Part shown: positions 6,150 through 17,000 of the stretch, one piece after another
Numbering within the stretch: position 1 is the stretch's first letter
Layout: each line of letters starts with the position of its first letter
Assembly (NCBI GenBank): GCA_002348185.1
Contig: DDYW01000200.1
Coordinates: 36,078-56,090, forward strand
Length of the DNA: 20,013 bases
DNA from: Candidatus Hydrogenedentes bacterium UBA2224
Lineage (GTDB): Bacteria > Hydrogenedentota > Hydrogenedentia > Hydrogenedentales > SLHB01
Direction: 5' to 3'
Translations under genes and position numbers: made by a program
Notes under the pieces: generated by a model
The model's database searches: none
The model's input: only the letters and a program-made list of their open reading frames with translations
Told to the model about the DNA's origin: nothing

Positions 6150-7823
6150 TTGCCCAAAGGGCCCAGCTTTCTGGCCTTCGAATCCGGACCCAACGCCGCC
6201 TTCTACTACCCCGCAGTGGCCGCGCATGACAGCCGCGGGCTCGTCGTCTGGCAAAGCACCACCTGGGGCAAATCGGTCGCCTATTGCCGCTTGCTCCAAC
6301 TGGATATCCCGGGACCAGTGGTGGCGGCCGATCTTGACCGCTCGGGGAAACTTGATGCCGTCGACGTCCAGCGGATCGTGAATGCGGCGCTAGAGATTTC
6401 CGTCGAGGAGGAGCCTGACCCCGACTACGACGGGGACTTCAACGCGTTGGACATACAACTGGTCATCAACGGCGCGTTGGGCCTCGTCATCGATGCCGAT
6501 GGCGACGGACTGACCGATGCGGCCGAAGGCAATCTTTGCACCTTGCCTGACCAGGGGGATACCGACGGTGATGGCGTCAATGACGGCCCTGAAATGCTTA
6601 GCGGAACAAATCCCCTTACGGACCTGGGCTCCCCGGGGGGAGTCCCTGCGGCTTCGCAGGAGGTCCTCGATTTTGGAGCCAATCAGTCCGAGTTGCCCCT
6701 GGATATTCACCTCACCGGTTCACGCACGCAACCCTGGGCCATTGATCGAGATGACGCTCCGGCTTGGCTGCACCTCTCGGCGTGGGAAGGAATACTCGGA
6801 CCGGACACATCGACGACGCTCGTGGCGGGTGCGGACCGAAGTTCGCTTGCACCGGGCCTCTATGGGTATACCCTCCCTGTAACGTCCGCGATTGGCAGGA
6901 GCCTGGTGACGATACAGATGCGTGTGGGCGGAGCCGAACCCATCCTCGAGGTTGGCCCCTCACCCATAGATCTCGACGCGAACACTAATGTGGCACTTCT
7001 GCACGTAGCCAACGCTGGTTCGGAGACCCTCGATTGGGGTGTACAGCAGGACCTGCCAGCGTGGCTTTCGGCCGTGCCGGCCGGCGGACTCCTGTTACCA
7101 GGGGGCATGGTAGACGTCGAACTGCGGCGCAACCCCATGGGGCTATCCCCCGGCGAGTACACCCACAAAGTGTTTGTGGCCTCCAACGGCGGCGCCGACC
7201 TGATCCAGCTGCGAATGCAGGTTAATGCCGCCGACCCGATTCTGTTTCTGTCGGGAGAGGCCCTTGTTTTTCCTCCTCCACTCGAGCAGGGCACATTCGT
7301 TCTCGAGAACCGGGGCGGCGGCAAGCTGACGTGGGCGGTCGAGCCGGACCTGCCAGGCTGGATAACAGTGACGCCGATGGCGGGCGAATTAGAGGCCAGT
7401 GAAGAGGTCACGGCCGAGGTAAATGTGAGCCGAACCGGTTTGGATTCCGGCCATTGCGAGCACACGGTGACGATCTCATCGAACGGAGGTGAAGCCCTCG
7501 TCCAGGTGGCCATGGGTGTCCCTCCGCCCCTGATCAGCGTAGCCCCCCTCGTTATTGACTTGGGGGAAGACTCGTCTGAGGCGGATGTGACACTCTCCAA
7601 CACCGGAGGCGGCACACTGATTTGGTCCATCGATGGGGTCCTGCCCGACTGGCTGCTGGCGATGCCAAAGGCCGGACAGCTCGCCATGAATTCGGGTGCG
7701 GACCTCCATCTGCAGGTCATGCGGGACGGGCTCTCTACGGGCGACTACACGCATGACCTGTGGTTAAAGAGCAACGACGCCGACGTCTTTGTCCAAGTAC
7801 GTATGAGCGTCCTGCATCCGTGA
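6150..7823 (+). CDS. Dockerin-like and BACON-repeat C-terminal part of the secreted propeller protein
   Basis: This continues the frame of the gene starting at 4755. The open frame really resumes at 6009; 6150 is only the first start-type codon (TTG) after the TGA, with no ribosome site. In order: a last propeller repeat (YPAVAAHDSRGLVVW, about residues 20-34 from 6150); two dockerin-like EF-hand repeats (DLDRSGKLDAVDVQRIVNAA and DYDGDFNALDIQLVINGALG, about 58-112); Asp/Gly-rich calcium-binding linkers of thrombospondin type 3 style (DADGDGLTDAAEG and DTDGDGVNDGPE, about 115-150); then four BACON-like immunoglobulin-fold repeats of about 96 residues starting near 166, 260, 359 and 458. Each BACON-like repeat has a W near its centre and an L-x(2)-G-x-Y/C-x(4)-(L/V) strand. 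No membrane anchor or sorting signal follows. It probably mediates extracellular assembly or carbohydrate binding, an inference from the BACON and dockerin families. Confidence 0.75.
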   Translation: MPKGPSFLAFESGPNAAFYYPAVAAHDSRGLVVWQSTTWGKSVAYCRLLQLDIPGPVVAADLDRSGKLDAVDVQRIVNAALEISVEEEPDPDYDGDFNALDIQLVINGALGLVIDADGDGLTDAAEGNLCTLPDQGDTDGDGVNDGPEMLSGTNPLTDLGSPGGVPAASQEVLDFGANQSELPLDIHLTGSRTQPWAIDRDDAPAWLHLSAWEGILGPDTSTTLVAGADRSSLAPGLYGYTLPVTSAIGRSLVTIQMRVGGAEPILEVGPSPIDLDANTNVALLHVANAGSETLDWGVQQDLPAWLSAVPAGGLLLPGGMVDVELRRNPMGLSPGEYTHKVFVASNGGADLIQLRMQVNAADPILFLSGEALVFPPPLEQGTFVLENRGGGKLTWAVEPDLPGWITVTPMAGELEASEEVTAEVNVSRTGLDSGHCEHTVTISSNGGEALVQVAMGVPPPLISVAPLVIDLGEDSSEADVTLSNTGGGTLIWSIDGVLPDWLLAMPKAGQLAMNSGADLHLQVMRDGLSTGDYTHDLWLKSNDADVFVQVRMSVLHP

Positions 7824-7864
7824 GCCAAGACACGAAAGTCCGGACGAAGTGGATTCTGCTGTGC

Positions 7865-7885
7865 GCGGCCCCCTCCGAGGGCCGC
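7865..7885 (+). terminator. G+C-rich stem-loop after the propeller/BACON gene
   Basis: GCGGCCC (7865-7871) and GGGCCGC (7879-7885) form a perfect 7-bp stem with a 7-nt loop, 41 nt after the TGA at 7821-7823. There is no T-tract (CACTGATGG follows), so it may be a 3'-end stabiliser or weak terminator rather than a standard intrinsic terminator. Confidence 0.35.
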
Positions 7886-7890
7886 CACTG

Positions 7891-8016
7891 ATGGAAACTA
7901 AACGTGCGGGCGTGCACTTTCACGAGGCGGAGCTCTCCGGGACGGACCTCAGTAACGCCATCCTCCTTGCGGCAAAGCTTGACCAAGCGATCCACATGAA
8001 CAGGAAGGAAATGTGA
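7891..8016 (+). CDS. 41-residue pentapeptide-repeat mini-protein or fragment
   Basis: ATG at 7891 opens 41 codons. Residues 8-35 fall into pentapeptide-repeat register with a hydrophobic centre every fifth residue: VHFHE, AELSG, TDLSN, AILLA, AKLDQ, AIHMN. Such repeats fold as right-handed quadrilateral β-helices, normally much longer than this, so it is probably a fragment of a former pentapeptide gene or a very small member. No clear ribosome site precedes the ATG; the frame is open further upstream with GTG codons at 7849 and 7861. Its TGA (8014-8016) shares one base with an ATG at 8016. Function unknown. Confidence 0.4.
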   Translation: METKRAGVHFHEAELSGTDLSNAILLAAKLDQAIHMNRKEM

Positions 8017-8057
8017 TGTCTGAAAATTCCCGCATATCATCTGCCTCACTGAGGGCG

Positions 8058-8063
8058 TATAAT
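8058..8063 (+). promoter_or_regulatory. Perfect TATAAT next to the glucan synthase start
   Basis: TATAAT at 8058-8063 matches a -10 box exactly, preceded by GGCG. No recognisable -35 box lies 17 nt upstream. If used, the transcript would begin near 8070, on top of the nominal TTG start at 8069, implying a leaderless message or a translation start further downstream. Confidence 0.3.
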
Positions 8064-8068
8064 GGAAG

Positions 8069-11000
8069 TTGCTGACTGAAGACCCAGGTAGAGCAGATAC
8101 CACATATCCTCTGTATTGTCTGCCTTCCCCCTTCGGCCCAATCAAATTATATGCATCGGTCGCCGCAGTGTTGCGGATCGAAACGCATGGAGATGTGACT
8201 GCATTGCTCGGGCCTCCTCCTAGAATCAAGCAGCGGTTAGAACGGCTTGTGAACTGGTATCAGACGAATGACCCCAACGGCCAGTTGCAGCGGTCAACGG
8301 ATGAGCAACCGCTCCGTGCCGAGATTTACAGCATTAGCCAGTTGGAGCATCACGCCACGATGTTGGCGGGATTGCACGAGCTCGCCACCGGAGTCGCACC
8401 GGGTCGGCTCCTTCCGAGGCTGGAAGAGAACGAGCGAATACTCGTCCGCACGTACGACCTCCTTACAGCGGCCGTAGAGAAGGACCGAGGGATCGTACCT
8501 GCGGCGGAATGGTTGCTGGACAATTTCTACGTCATCGAGGAACAGATCCGCACGGCCCGCCGCCATTTTCCCCCGTCTTACGGCCGAAGCCTGCCCCGGC
8601 TGGGGAAAGGCGCACTCGCGGGTTACCCCCGGGTTTACAGCATCGCGATGGAGCTGATCTCGCACGTGGACGGTGGAGTGGATGTCGCCGGCCTCAGCGC
8701 GTTTCTCGCTTCCTACCAGGCTATCAATCCCTTGACGCTGGGAGAGCTCTGGGCCGTCCCGATCATGCTTCGACTGGGGCTGATCGAGAACCTGCGGCGG
8801 GTGGCGGCCCGGTTATCCGCGAGTCTGCGTGATCGAGGTCTGGCTACCGATTGGGGCGAGCGGATGGTGAGCGTCGTCGAGCAGAATCCCTCCGATCTGA
8901 TTCTGGTGCTGGCAGACATGGCGCGGGCGAATCCACCGTTATCCAGCGCCTTTCTGGCGGAACTGACTCGCCACCTGCATGGGCAGAGCCCTCACTTCGC
9001 ATTCGCCCAGAGTTGGCTGGAGCACCGCGTCTCCGAGCAGAATATGAATATCGCGCATCTTGTTAAGATGGAAAGTCAGGCGCAGGCGATCGACCAGGTC
9101 TCGATTGGCAACACCATCACAAGCCTCCGGTTGCTCAGTTTGATCGACTGGCGAGACTTTGTCGAGAGCCAAAGTACCGTCGAGCAGACGCTGCGTGACG
9201 AGCCGTCTGGCGTTTATGCAAACATGGATTTTGCCACGCGAGACCTCTATCGCCACGCGGTGGAGGAGATTGCCAGGCACAGCAAGCTCTCAGAAAACGA
9301 GGTCGCACAAAAGGCGATTGGGCTGGCAAAAGCGGCATTCGAGTTGCCGGACCGTCGAAAAGCGCATGTCGGATACTACCTCATGGACAAGGGGCGTGTC
9401 GCGTTGGAGCAGGCGGCGGGGTTGAGAAGTTCACCGCGGGGAGCGTTCGTAAAGGGAGTGCGCCGCTTTCCGTTGTTCTTCTACTTGTCCGGCATGGCGG
9501 TATTGACGGCGTGCATTGCGGCGGTCCTGCTCGAGTGGGCGGTTCAGGGCGGGCTGCAGCCGAGGATACTGGCATTGTTGTCGGTGCCCGTTCTGATTTG
9601 CGCAGGGCAACTCGCCGTCAGCATCGTCAACTGGCTGGTAACGGTATACATCGGGCCGCGACCGTTGCCGCGGATGAATTTCCGCCACGGCATCCCGCCG
9701 GAGCACAGGACGATGGTGGTTGTTCCCACAATGCTCCTCAACCCAACGGCGATAGATGAGCTCCTGGAACAACTGGAATTCCGCTACCTCGCCAACCGCG
9801 ACTCCAATTTGCACTATGCTTTGCTCACGGATCTCATAGATGCGCCGCAGGCTACGATGCCAGGGGACGAGGAACTCGTCCGGCATGCCCGCGAGGGAAT
9901 TGAGTCTCTCAACCGCAAGTACGAGCACGACCGGCCTGATATCTTTTTCTTGTTCCATCGTCCACGTCTGTGGAACAAGCACGACGGCGTGTGGATGGGT
10001 TACGAACGCAAGAGGGGGAAATTGAAGGAGTTCACCGCGCTCTTGCGCGGAGGATCGAGGGAGTGCTTTCAAGAGATTGCAGGCGAAGGCACCATACTGC
10101 CCCAAGTCCGTTATGTCATAACGCTCGACACGGACACCGAGCTTCCGCGCGACGCGGCGCGTGGGTTGGTCGAGGCCATGGGCCACCCTCTCAACCGGCC
10201 CGTTTTTGACAGGGAGCGGGGACGGGTTATCGACGGCTACGGCATTATTCAGCCCCGCGTGAGCATCAGCCTTCCCAGCGCGTCTCGTTCCTGGTATGTC
10301 CGGTTGTTAGCCGCCGACAGCGGTTTGGACCCCTACACGCGCGCGGTTTCCGATATCTACCAGGATCTTTTCGGCGAAGGGTCTTTCATCGGGAAGGGAA
10401 TCTACGACGTAGACGCATTTCATCGAGCGTGCGCTTGCTTTCCCGACAACGCGATCCTGAGCCATGACTTGTTGGAAAGCGCTTATGTCCGCTCAGCGCT
10501 GCTGAGCGATGTTGAACTTTACGAGGATTACCCTTCCAGGTATTTCGCGGATATGAGCCGGCGGCGACGCTGGGTCCGCGGTGACTGGCAAATCGTAGGG
10601 TGGCTGTTGCCGCGCGTGCCGGGACCGGACGCCAAGTGGAGGCCAAACCCGATCTCGGGCCTCTCCAAGTGGAAGATCTTCGACAATCTTCGCCGCAGCT
10701 TGGTGCCGCCGGCGATGCTGCTGCTACTTCTCTTTGCATGGCTTCTGCCATGGCTATGGCTATCGGCAGGGGCAACCATTCTTGTCGTGTCGGTCCTAGC
10801 TTTACCGCCGATTCTCTCAACAGCGGGCGACCTGGTACACAAGCCGCGGGGCCTGCCTTGGTGGGTACATCTTCGTGCCTTGGCGCCAGGGATCGTTCAG
10901 CAGGCAGGACAAATTCTCTTCGTGCTGGCGTTTATCCCGTATGAAGCATACGTCAGCCTTGATTCGATTGCGCGCACTCTGACGCGCGTTATCTGGAAGC

Positions 11001-14000
11001 GTCGTAAACTTCTGGAGTGGACCACCTCCAGCGATGCCAAGTTGGCCGCACACACCGATCTGTGGGGTCATTTCCGATCCATGTGGGTGGAGCCAAGCAT
11101 CGCCGCTATCGTCCTCGCACTCGTAATCGTGGCTCGGCGGGACGGGCTCCCGGTCAGCGCGCCGTTCCTGGGACTGTGGGTCGTTTCACCGATGATCGCC
11201 TGGTGGCTAAGCCGCCCCATCCCGACACGAGAGCCACAACTCTCCGATGAGCAGATTGCTTTCCTCAGAAAGCTTGCACGCCGAACGTGGGCGTACTTTG
11301 AGGCGTTCGTAACGACGGATGAAAACTGGCTTCCGCCGGACAATTTTCAGGAACATCCGGCAACGAGAATCGCTTCGCGGACCAGCCCGACCAATATAGG
11401 GGCAGCGCTGCTCGCGAGCCTCTCCGCCTATGACTTCGGGTACCAATCAGCCGCGCAGCTACTGCAACGGACCGAGAAGACCCTCGCCACTATGGGCCGC
11501 CTGGAGAGACATCGCGGGCACTTCTACAACTGGTATGACACGCACTCTCTCCAGGCATTGCCGCCACGGTACATTTCCACAATAGACAGCGGGAACCTCG
11601 CCGGGCATCTGCTGGTGATGCGAAGCGGGTTATTGGAGCTGCTCGACACAAAGATCCTCCCGCCACGAGTATTTTGCGGGGTGCAGGACACGGCCTGGGT
11701 GCTCTTCGATCTGATCCGCGGTTTTATCGAGGCGCTGGAACCAGGCGGCGATCCCCTCCCCGCAAAAGAAGCCCTGCGAAAAGTCGAGCGGCTGGAGGCG
11801 GAATTGAGGGACCCTCCAGGCAACCTCAGTACGTCATTCCTGCTCTTGCAGCGTCTAGCGGATTGGGCGAGCGATCTCGGCCAGATCAACGGCTTGGACG
11901 CAGAGTCTCAAACGTGGGCTCGGGCGTTAGAGAGATGCGTAGTCGAGCATCGCGACGACATCGCCCATCTCGCCCCTTGGGCGCTGCTCCCTCCCCTGCC
12001 TGAGAACCTGCGGCAACGCGGCTCGCCGGGGCCAGTCAATCGCCTCGATGAGTTGCGCGAGGCACTGGAGCAACTGGAAAACGTCCCGACTCTCCGTCAG
12101 GTGGCCGCGTTGAGGCATTCGTTTCTGCCATTGCTCGATGGGCTCTTGGCGGAATGTCGCAGCCCGGATTCCGGTGGTGACGCCTCCCTCGAAGATTCAG
12201 AGGTCAGTGCGTGGCTTACCAACCTCCGTCGCGCGATCCTCGACGCTAGCCACCAGGCCTTGGAACGCATTCGGGTGCTCGAAGACGCTGCGGTCCGTTG
12301 CCACGAGTTCTCGGACATGGATTTTTCATTTCTGTTCGACAGCGCCCGCCGCCTGCTGTCCATTGGGTACAACGTTGGCGAGCATCGTTTGGACAAGGGG
12401 TATTACGACCTGCTCGCGTCCGAGGCGCGACTCGCCAGCTTCTACGCCATTTCGCAGGGACAATTGAGCCAGGAGCATTGGTTTGCCCTCGGCCGCTTGC
12501 TCACGACATCGAGAGGCGCCCCCGCATTGCTCAGTTGGAGCGGCTCGATGTTCGAGTACCTCATGCCGCTGCTCGTGATGCCGACCTACGAGAACACGCT
12601 CTTGAACCAAACCTACAAAGCGGTCGTGCGGCGGCAGATCGACTATGGGAAGCAGCGGGGGGTTCCTTGGGGAATTTCCGAGTCCGGGTTCAACGCATGG
12701 GATGTGCACCTGGACTACCAGTATCGGGCCTTTGGCGTACCGGGGCTTGGATTGAAGCGAGGACTGGCCGAAGATGTCGTTGTTGCGCCATATGCCACGG
12801 TCATGGCACTGATGGTGGCGCCCGAGGCCGCATGCCGAAATCTCGAGCGCCTTGCGGCGGAAGGACGCCAAGGCCGCTACGGTTTTTATGAGGCAATAGA
12901 CTATACCCCGTCTCGCCTGCCCCTCGGAGTCAGCAGCGCGACGATCCGCTCTTTTATGACACACCATGAAGGGATGAGCCTCCTGTCGCTGGCGTACCTT
13001 CTGCTCGATCAGCCGATGCAGCGGCGCTTTCAAGCAGACCCCACGCTCAAAGCGGCCGGTTTGCTGCTGCAGGAGCGGATACCCAAAACAACAGGGCCGA
13101 TCTTTCCACATGCAGTCGAGGCCAGCGTTACTCGCACGGTCCCGGCTGAAGCAGAAGGAACCGTGCGCGTCCTCACCGATCCGGGAAGCCCAGTGCCGCA
13201 GGTACACCTGCTCTCCAACGGGCGATATCACGTCATGGTCAGCAACGCTGGTGGAGGATATAGCCGCTGGCGTGACCTGGCGGTCACGAGATGGCGGGAA
13301 GACCCGACCCGTGATTGCTGGGGCTCATTCTGCTATTTGCGCGACTTGGACACTGGGCGGTTTTGGTCCATTGGCTACCAACCGACCCTTCAAGCATCCA
13401 AGTCGTACGAGGCAATCTTTGCGCAAGGGAAGGCCGAGTTTCGACGTCGAGACGACGATATTGAAACCCACACGGAAATCAGCGTCTCACCTGAAGACGA
13501 TATTGAACTTCGCCGCATCACCATCACCAACCGCTCGGACAGGCCTCGGACAATTGAACTAACCAGCTATGCGGAGATCGTCCTGGCACCGGACGGTCAA
13601 GATGTGGCCCATCCGGCGTTCAGCAACCTGTTTGTGCAGACGGAACTGGTACGATCCCGGCAGGCCATCTTCTGCACTCGTCGTGCTCGTTCAGCGGAAG
13701 AACGACCGCCGTGGATGGTTCATCTGATGACGGTACAGGGCGACGCGAGCGACGAAATGTCGTTCGAGACCGACCGTATGAAGTTTGTCGGGAGAGGCAG
13801 AACGTTGGCTTGGCCGGCGGCAATGGCCAGCGATGGGCGGTTGTCGGACAGTGAGGGAGCTGTGCTTGACCCCGTGGCCTCCATCCGCCAAGCCGTCTGT
13901 ATTCAGCCGGATGAGACGGCGCGGATAGATTTGGTCACAGGCGTCGCCGAGACGCGCGAGGCGACTGCGGCATTGCTGGACAAATATCACGATCCCCGGC

Positions 14001-17000
14001 TTGCCGACCGCGTCTTTGACCTTGCATGGACGCACAGCAATGCCGAGCTGCATCACCTTAACGCCATGGAGGCAGAGGCTCAGATGTACGGCCGTTTGGC
14101 GAGTTCAGTGATCTACGCGAGCGCGCTCTATCGGTCGAGTTCCAGCATCCTGGTTCGGAATAAACGCGGACAGTCGGGACTTTGGGGCTATGGGATCTCC
14201 GGCGACCTTCCTATCGTATTGGTCCGTATCCGCGACCGGGAGAAGCTTGACCTGGTTCGTCAGGCTGTCCAGGCACACGCGTACTGGCGGATGAAGGGAC
14301 TGAACGTAGACCTGGTGATTTGGAACGAGGACGATTCTGTCTATCGCCAAGAGCTGCACGATACGATCTTGAACCTCATCGCGGCAAGTTCTGAGGCAGT
14401 CATGGTGGACAATCCCGGCGGGGTGTTTGTGCGCCGGGCAGAACAGATCGCGGAAGAGGATCGCGTGCTTCTGCAGGCCGTTGCGCGTGTCGTGCTCGTG
14501 GATACTGCCGGGACTTTGCCGGAGCAGGTGGACCGGCGCGGACGGGTTCCGGCGCCACCTGCAACTTTCAAACCGGTACGCCGTCAAGCGAACCCGGCCC
14601 CGGCAGAAATGCCCAAGTATGATCTGTCTTTCTTTAACGGCCTCGGCGGCTTTACCCACGACGGTCGCGAATACATCATGATTCTGCACCCCGGCGAGAA
14701 CACACCGCTGCCCTGGGTCAACGTGATCGCCAATCCGCAGTTCGGCACGGTCGTTTCGGAGAGTGAGAGCGTCTACACGTGGGCGGAGAACAGCCACGAT
14801 TTTCGTCTGACGCCCTGGAGCAACGATCCGGTGAGTGCAGGCGGCGGCGAAGCCTTATACATCCGCGACGAAGAGACCGGCCGCGTCTGGTCTCCATCTC
14901 CCCAGCCCGCGCGCGGGGGTATGTCTTATGTCGCCCGCCACGGCTTCGGCTACAGTATCTTCGAGTATCAGGAAGATGGTGTCGCCAGCGAGCTAACCCT
15001 GTACGTCGCCATGGATGCCTCCGTGAAGTTCGCGCGGCTCAAGATTGTAAACCGCTCGGGCCGGTTTCGGCGCTTCTCCGTCACCGCTTATTGGGAACTC
15101 GTGTTGGGCGAGTCGCGAGATAAGACGCTCATGCATGTCGTCACGGGGATTGATCCGATAACAGGCGCGGTCTTCGCGCGAAACGCTTACAACCTGGATT
15201 TTGGCGGGCGAGTGGTATTCGCCGACACGAGCGAATCCACGCGTACGATAACGGCAGACCGGACGGAGTTTCTCGGCCGAAACGGTTCGCCTGCCAACCC
15301 GGCTGCCCTGAACCGTGTCCGTCTTTCCGGCCGTGTGGGCGCCGGATTCGACCCGTGCGCAGCGATACAAGTGCCGGTGGATTTGGAGGACGGGCAGGAA
15401 AGAGAGATTGTTTTTACGCTTGGCACGGCAGAGTCGGAAGAGCAGGCGAGACAGCTCATTCAGCAGACTCGGGGCGTCTCGGGAGCGCAACGGGCCCTGG
15501 AGGGCGTGTGGCAATACTGGAGTCGCGCGCTGGGTGTCCTGTATGTCGAGACGCCCGACCAGGCCGTCAACTTCCTTGCCAACGGTTGGCTGATGTACCA
15601 AACCCTCTCTTGCCGAATGTGGGCACGGACGGGCTTCTATCAGTCGGGCGGAGCGTACGGATTCCGCGACCAGTTGCAGGATGCAATGGCGCTCGTGCAC
15701 GCTGAGCCGCTCCTGTTGCGCGAGCACCTCCTTCGTGCGGCTGCGAGACAGTTTCACGAAGGAGACGTGCAGCATTGGTGGCACCCGCCGTCGGGGCGGG
15801 GGGTGCGGACGCACTGCTCCGATGACTATTTATGGTTGCCGTACGCCACCTGCCGCTACGTAACCGCCACAGGGGACACGGGCGTGCTGGAGGAACGAGT
15901 ACCATTCCTCAACGGGCGCCCGGTTCGCCCGGAGGAAGACTCCTACTACGACCTGCCCCAGCTCTCCGACGAAGTCGAAAGCCTTTACGAGCACTGCGTA
16001 CGGGCGATCAACAACGGCCTGCGTTTCGGGGTCCACGGCCTGCCTCTGATGGGCAGTGGCGACTGGAACGACGGCATGAATCTTGTCGGGGAAAAGGGCA
16101 AGGGGGAGAGCGTCTGGCTGGGGTTCTTCCTGTACGATGTTCTGACACGTTTTGCGGAACTGGCGCGCCGGCATGGCGATGGCGCGTTCGCTGACAAGTG
16201 CATGGCAGAGGCGGGACGGCTACGCCTTCACATAGAAGACTCGGCCTGGGACGGGCAATGGTACTTACGAGCCTTCTTCGACAACGGCGAACCGCTCGGC
16301 TCGGCTGAAAACGCGGAGTGCCAGATAGACTCGATTCCACAAAGCTGGTCGGTTCTGTCTCGGGCGGGCGAGCAAGGCCGGGTCCAGTCCGCTATGGACA
16401 GTGTCGATCGCAGGCTGGTTCGTCGCGACGCACAACTCGTTCAGCTCTTCGACCCGCCATTCGATAAGTCGGAACTCAACCCGGGTTATGTCAAAGGATA
16501 CATCCCCGGCGTGCGGGAAAACGGCGGACAATACACCCATGCGGCGATTTGGGCCGCCATGGCATTTGCCGCTATGGAGGATACGGACACACATGAGTGC
16601 CGCCGCGCATGGGAACTGTTCTCCATGCTCAACCCAATCGCTCACGGCGCATCATCCGAGAACATGCAGATCTACAAAGTGGAACCCTATGTCTTGGCGG
16701 CCGACGTCTATGCCGCTCCCCCTCACACGGGCCGCGGCGGATGGACGTGGTACACCGGTTCATCCGGTTGGATGTACCGCCTCATCACGGAGTCCTTGCT
16801 CGGCATGGAACTGCAGGCTGACATACTTCGGTTTAACCCTTGTCTCCCGCCGCAATGGCAGACCTTCAAGATCCACTACCGCTACCGCGAGACCTTATAC
16901 AACATCACCGTCCGCAACGCAGGCGGCGGAAAGTCCGTCAACCGAGTGGTGGCAGACGGGGTGGAAGAAGCGGATAAGGCAGTCCGTCTTGTTGACGATC

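Noticed and set aside
6860..7720. 286-codon minus-strand ORF opposite the BACON-like repeats
   Set aside because: Low-complexity Ser/Pro/Arg-rich sequence, antisense to four regular repeats.
14993..15814. 273-codon minus-strand ORF within the glucan synthase gene
   Set aside because: Antisense to the conserved GH94 region; no domain recognised.
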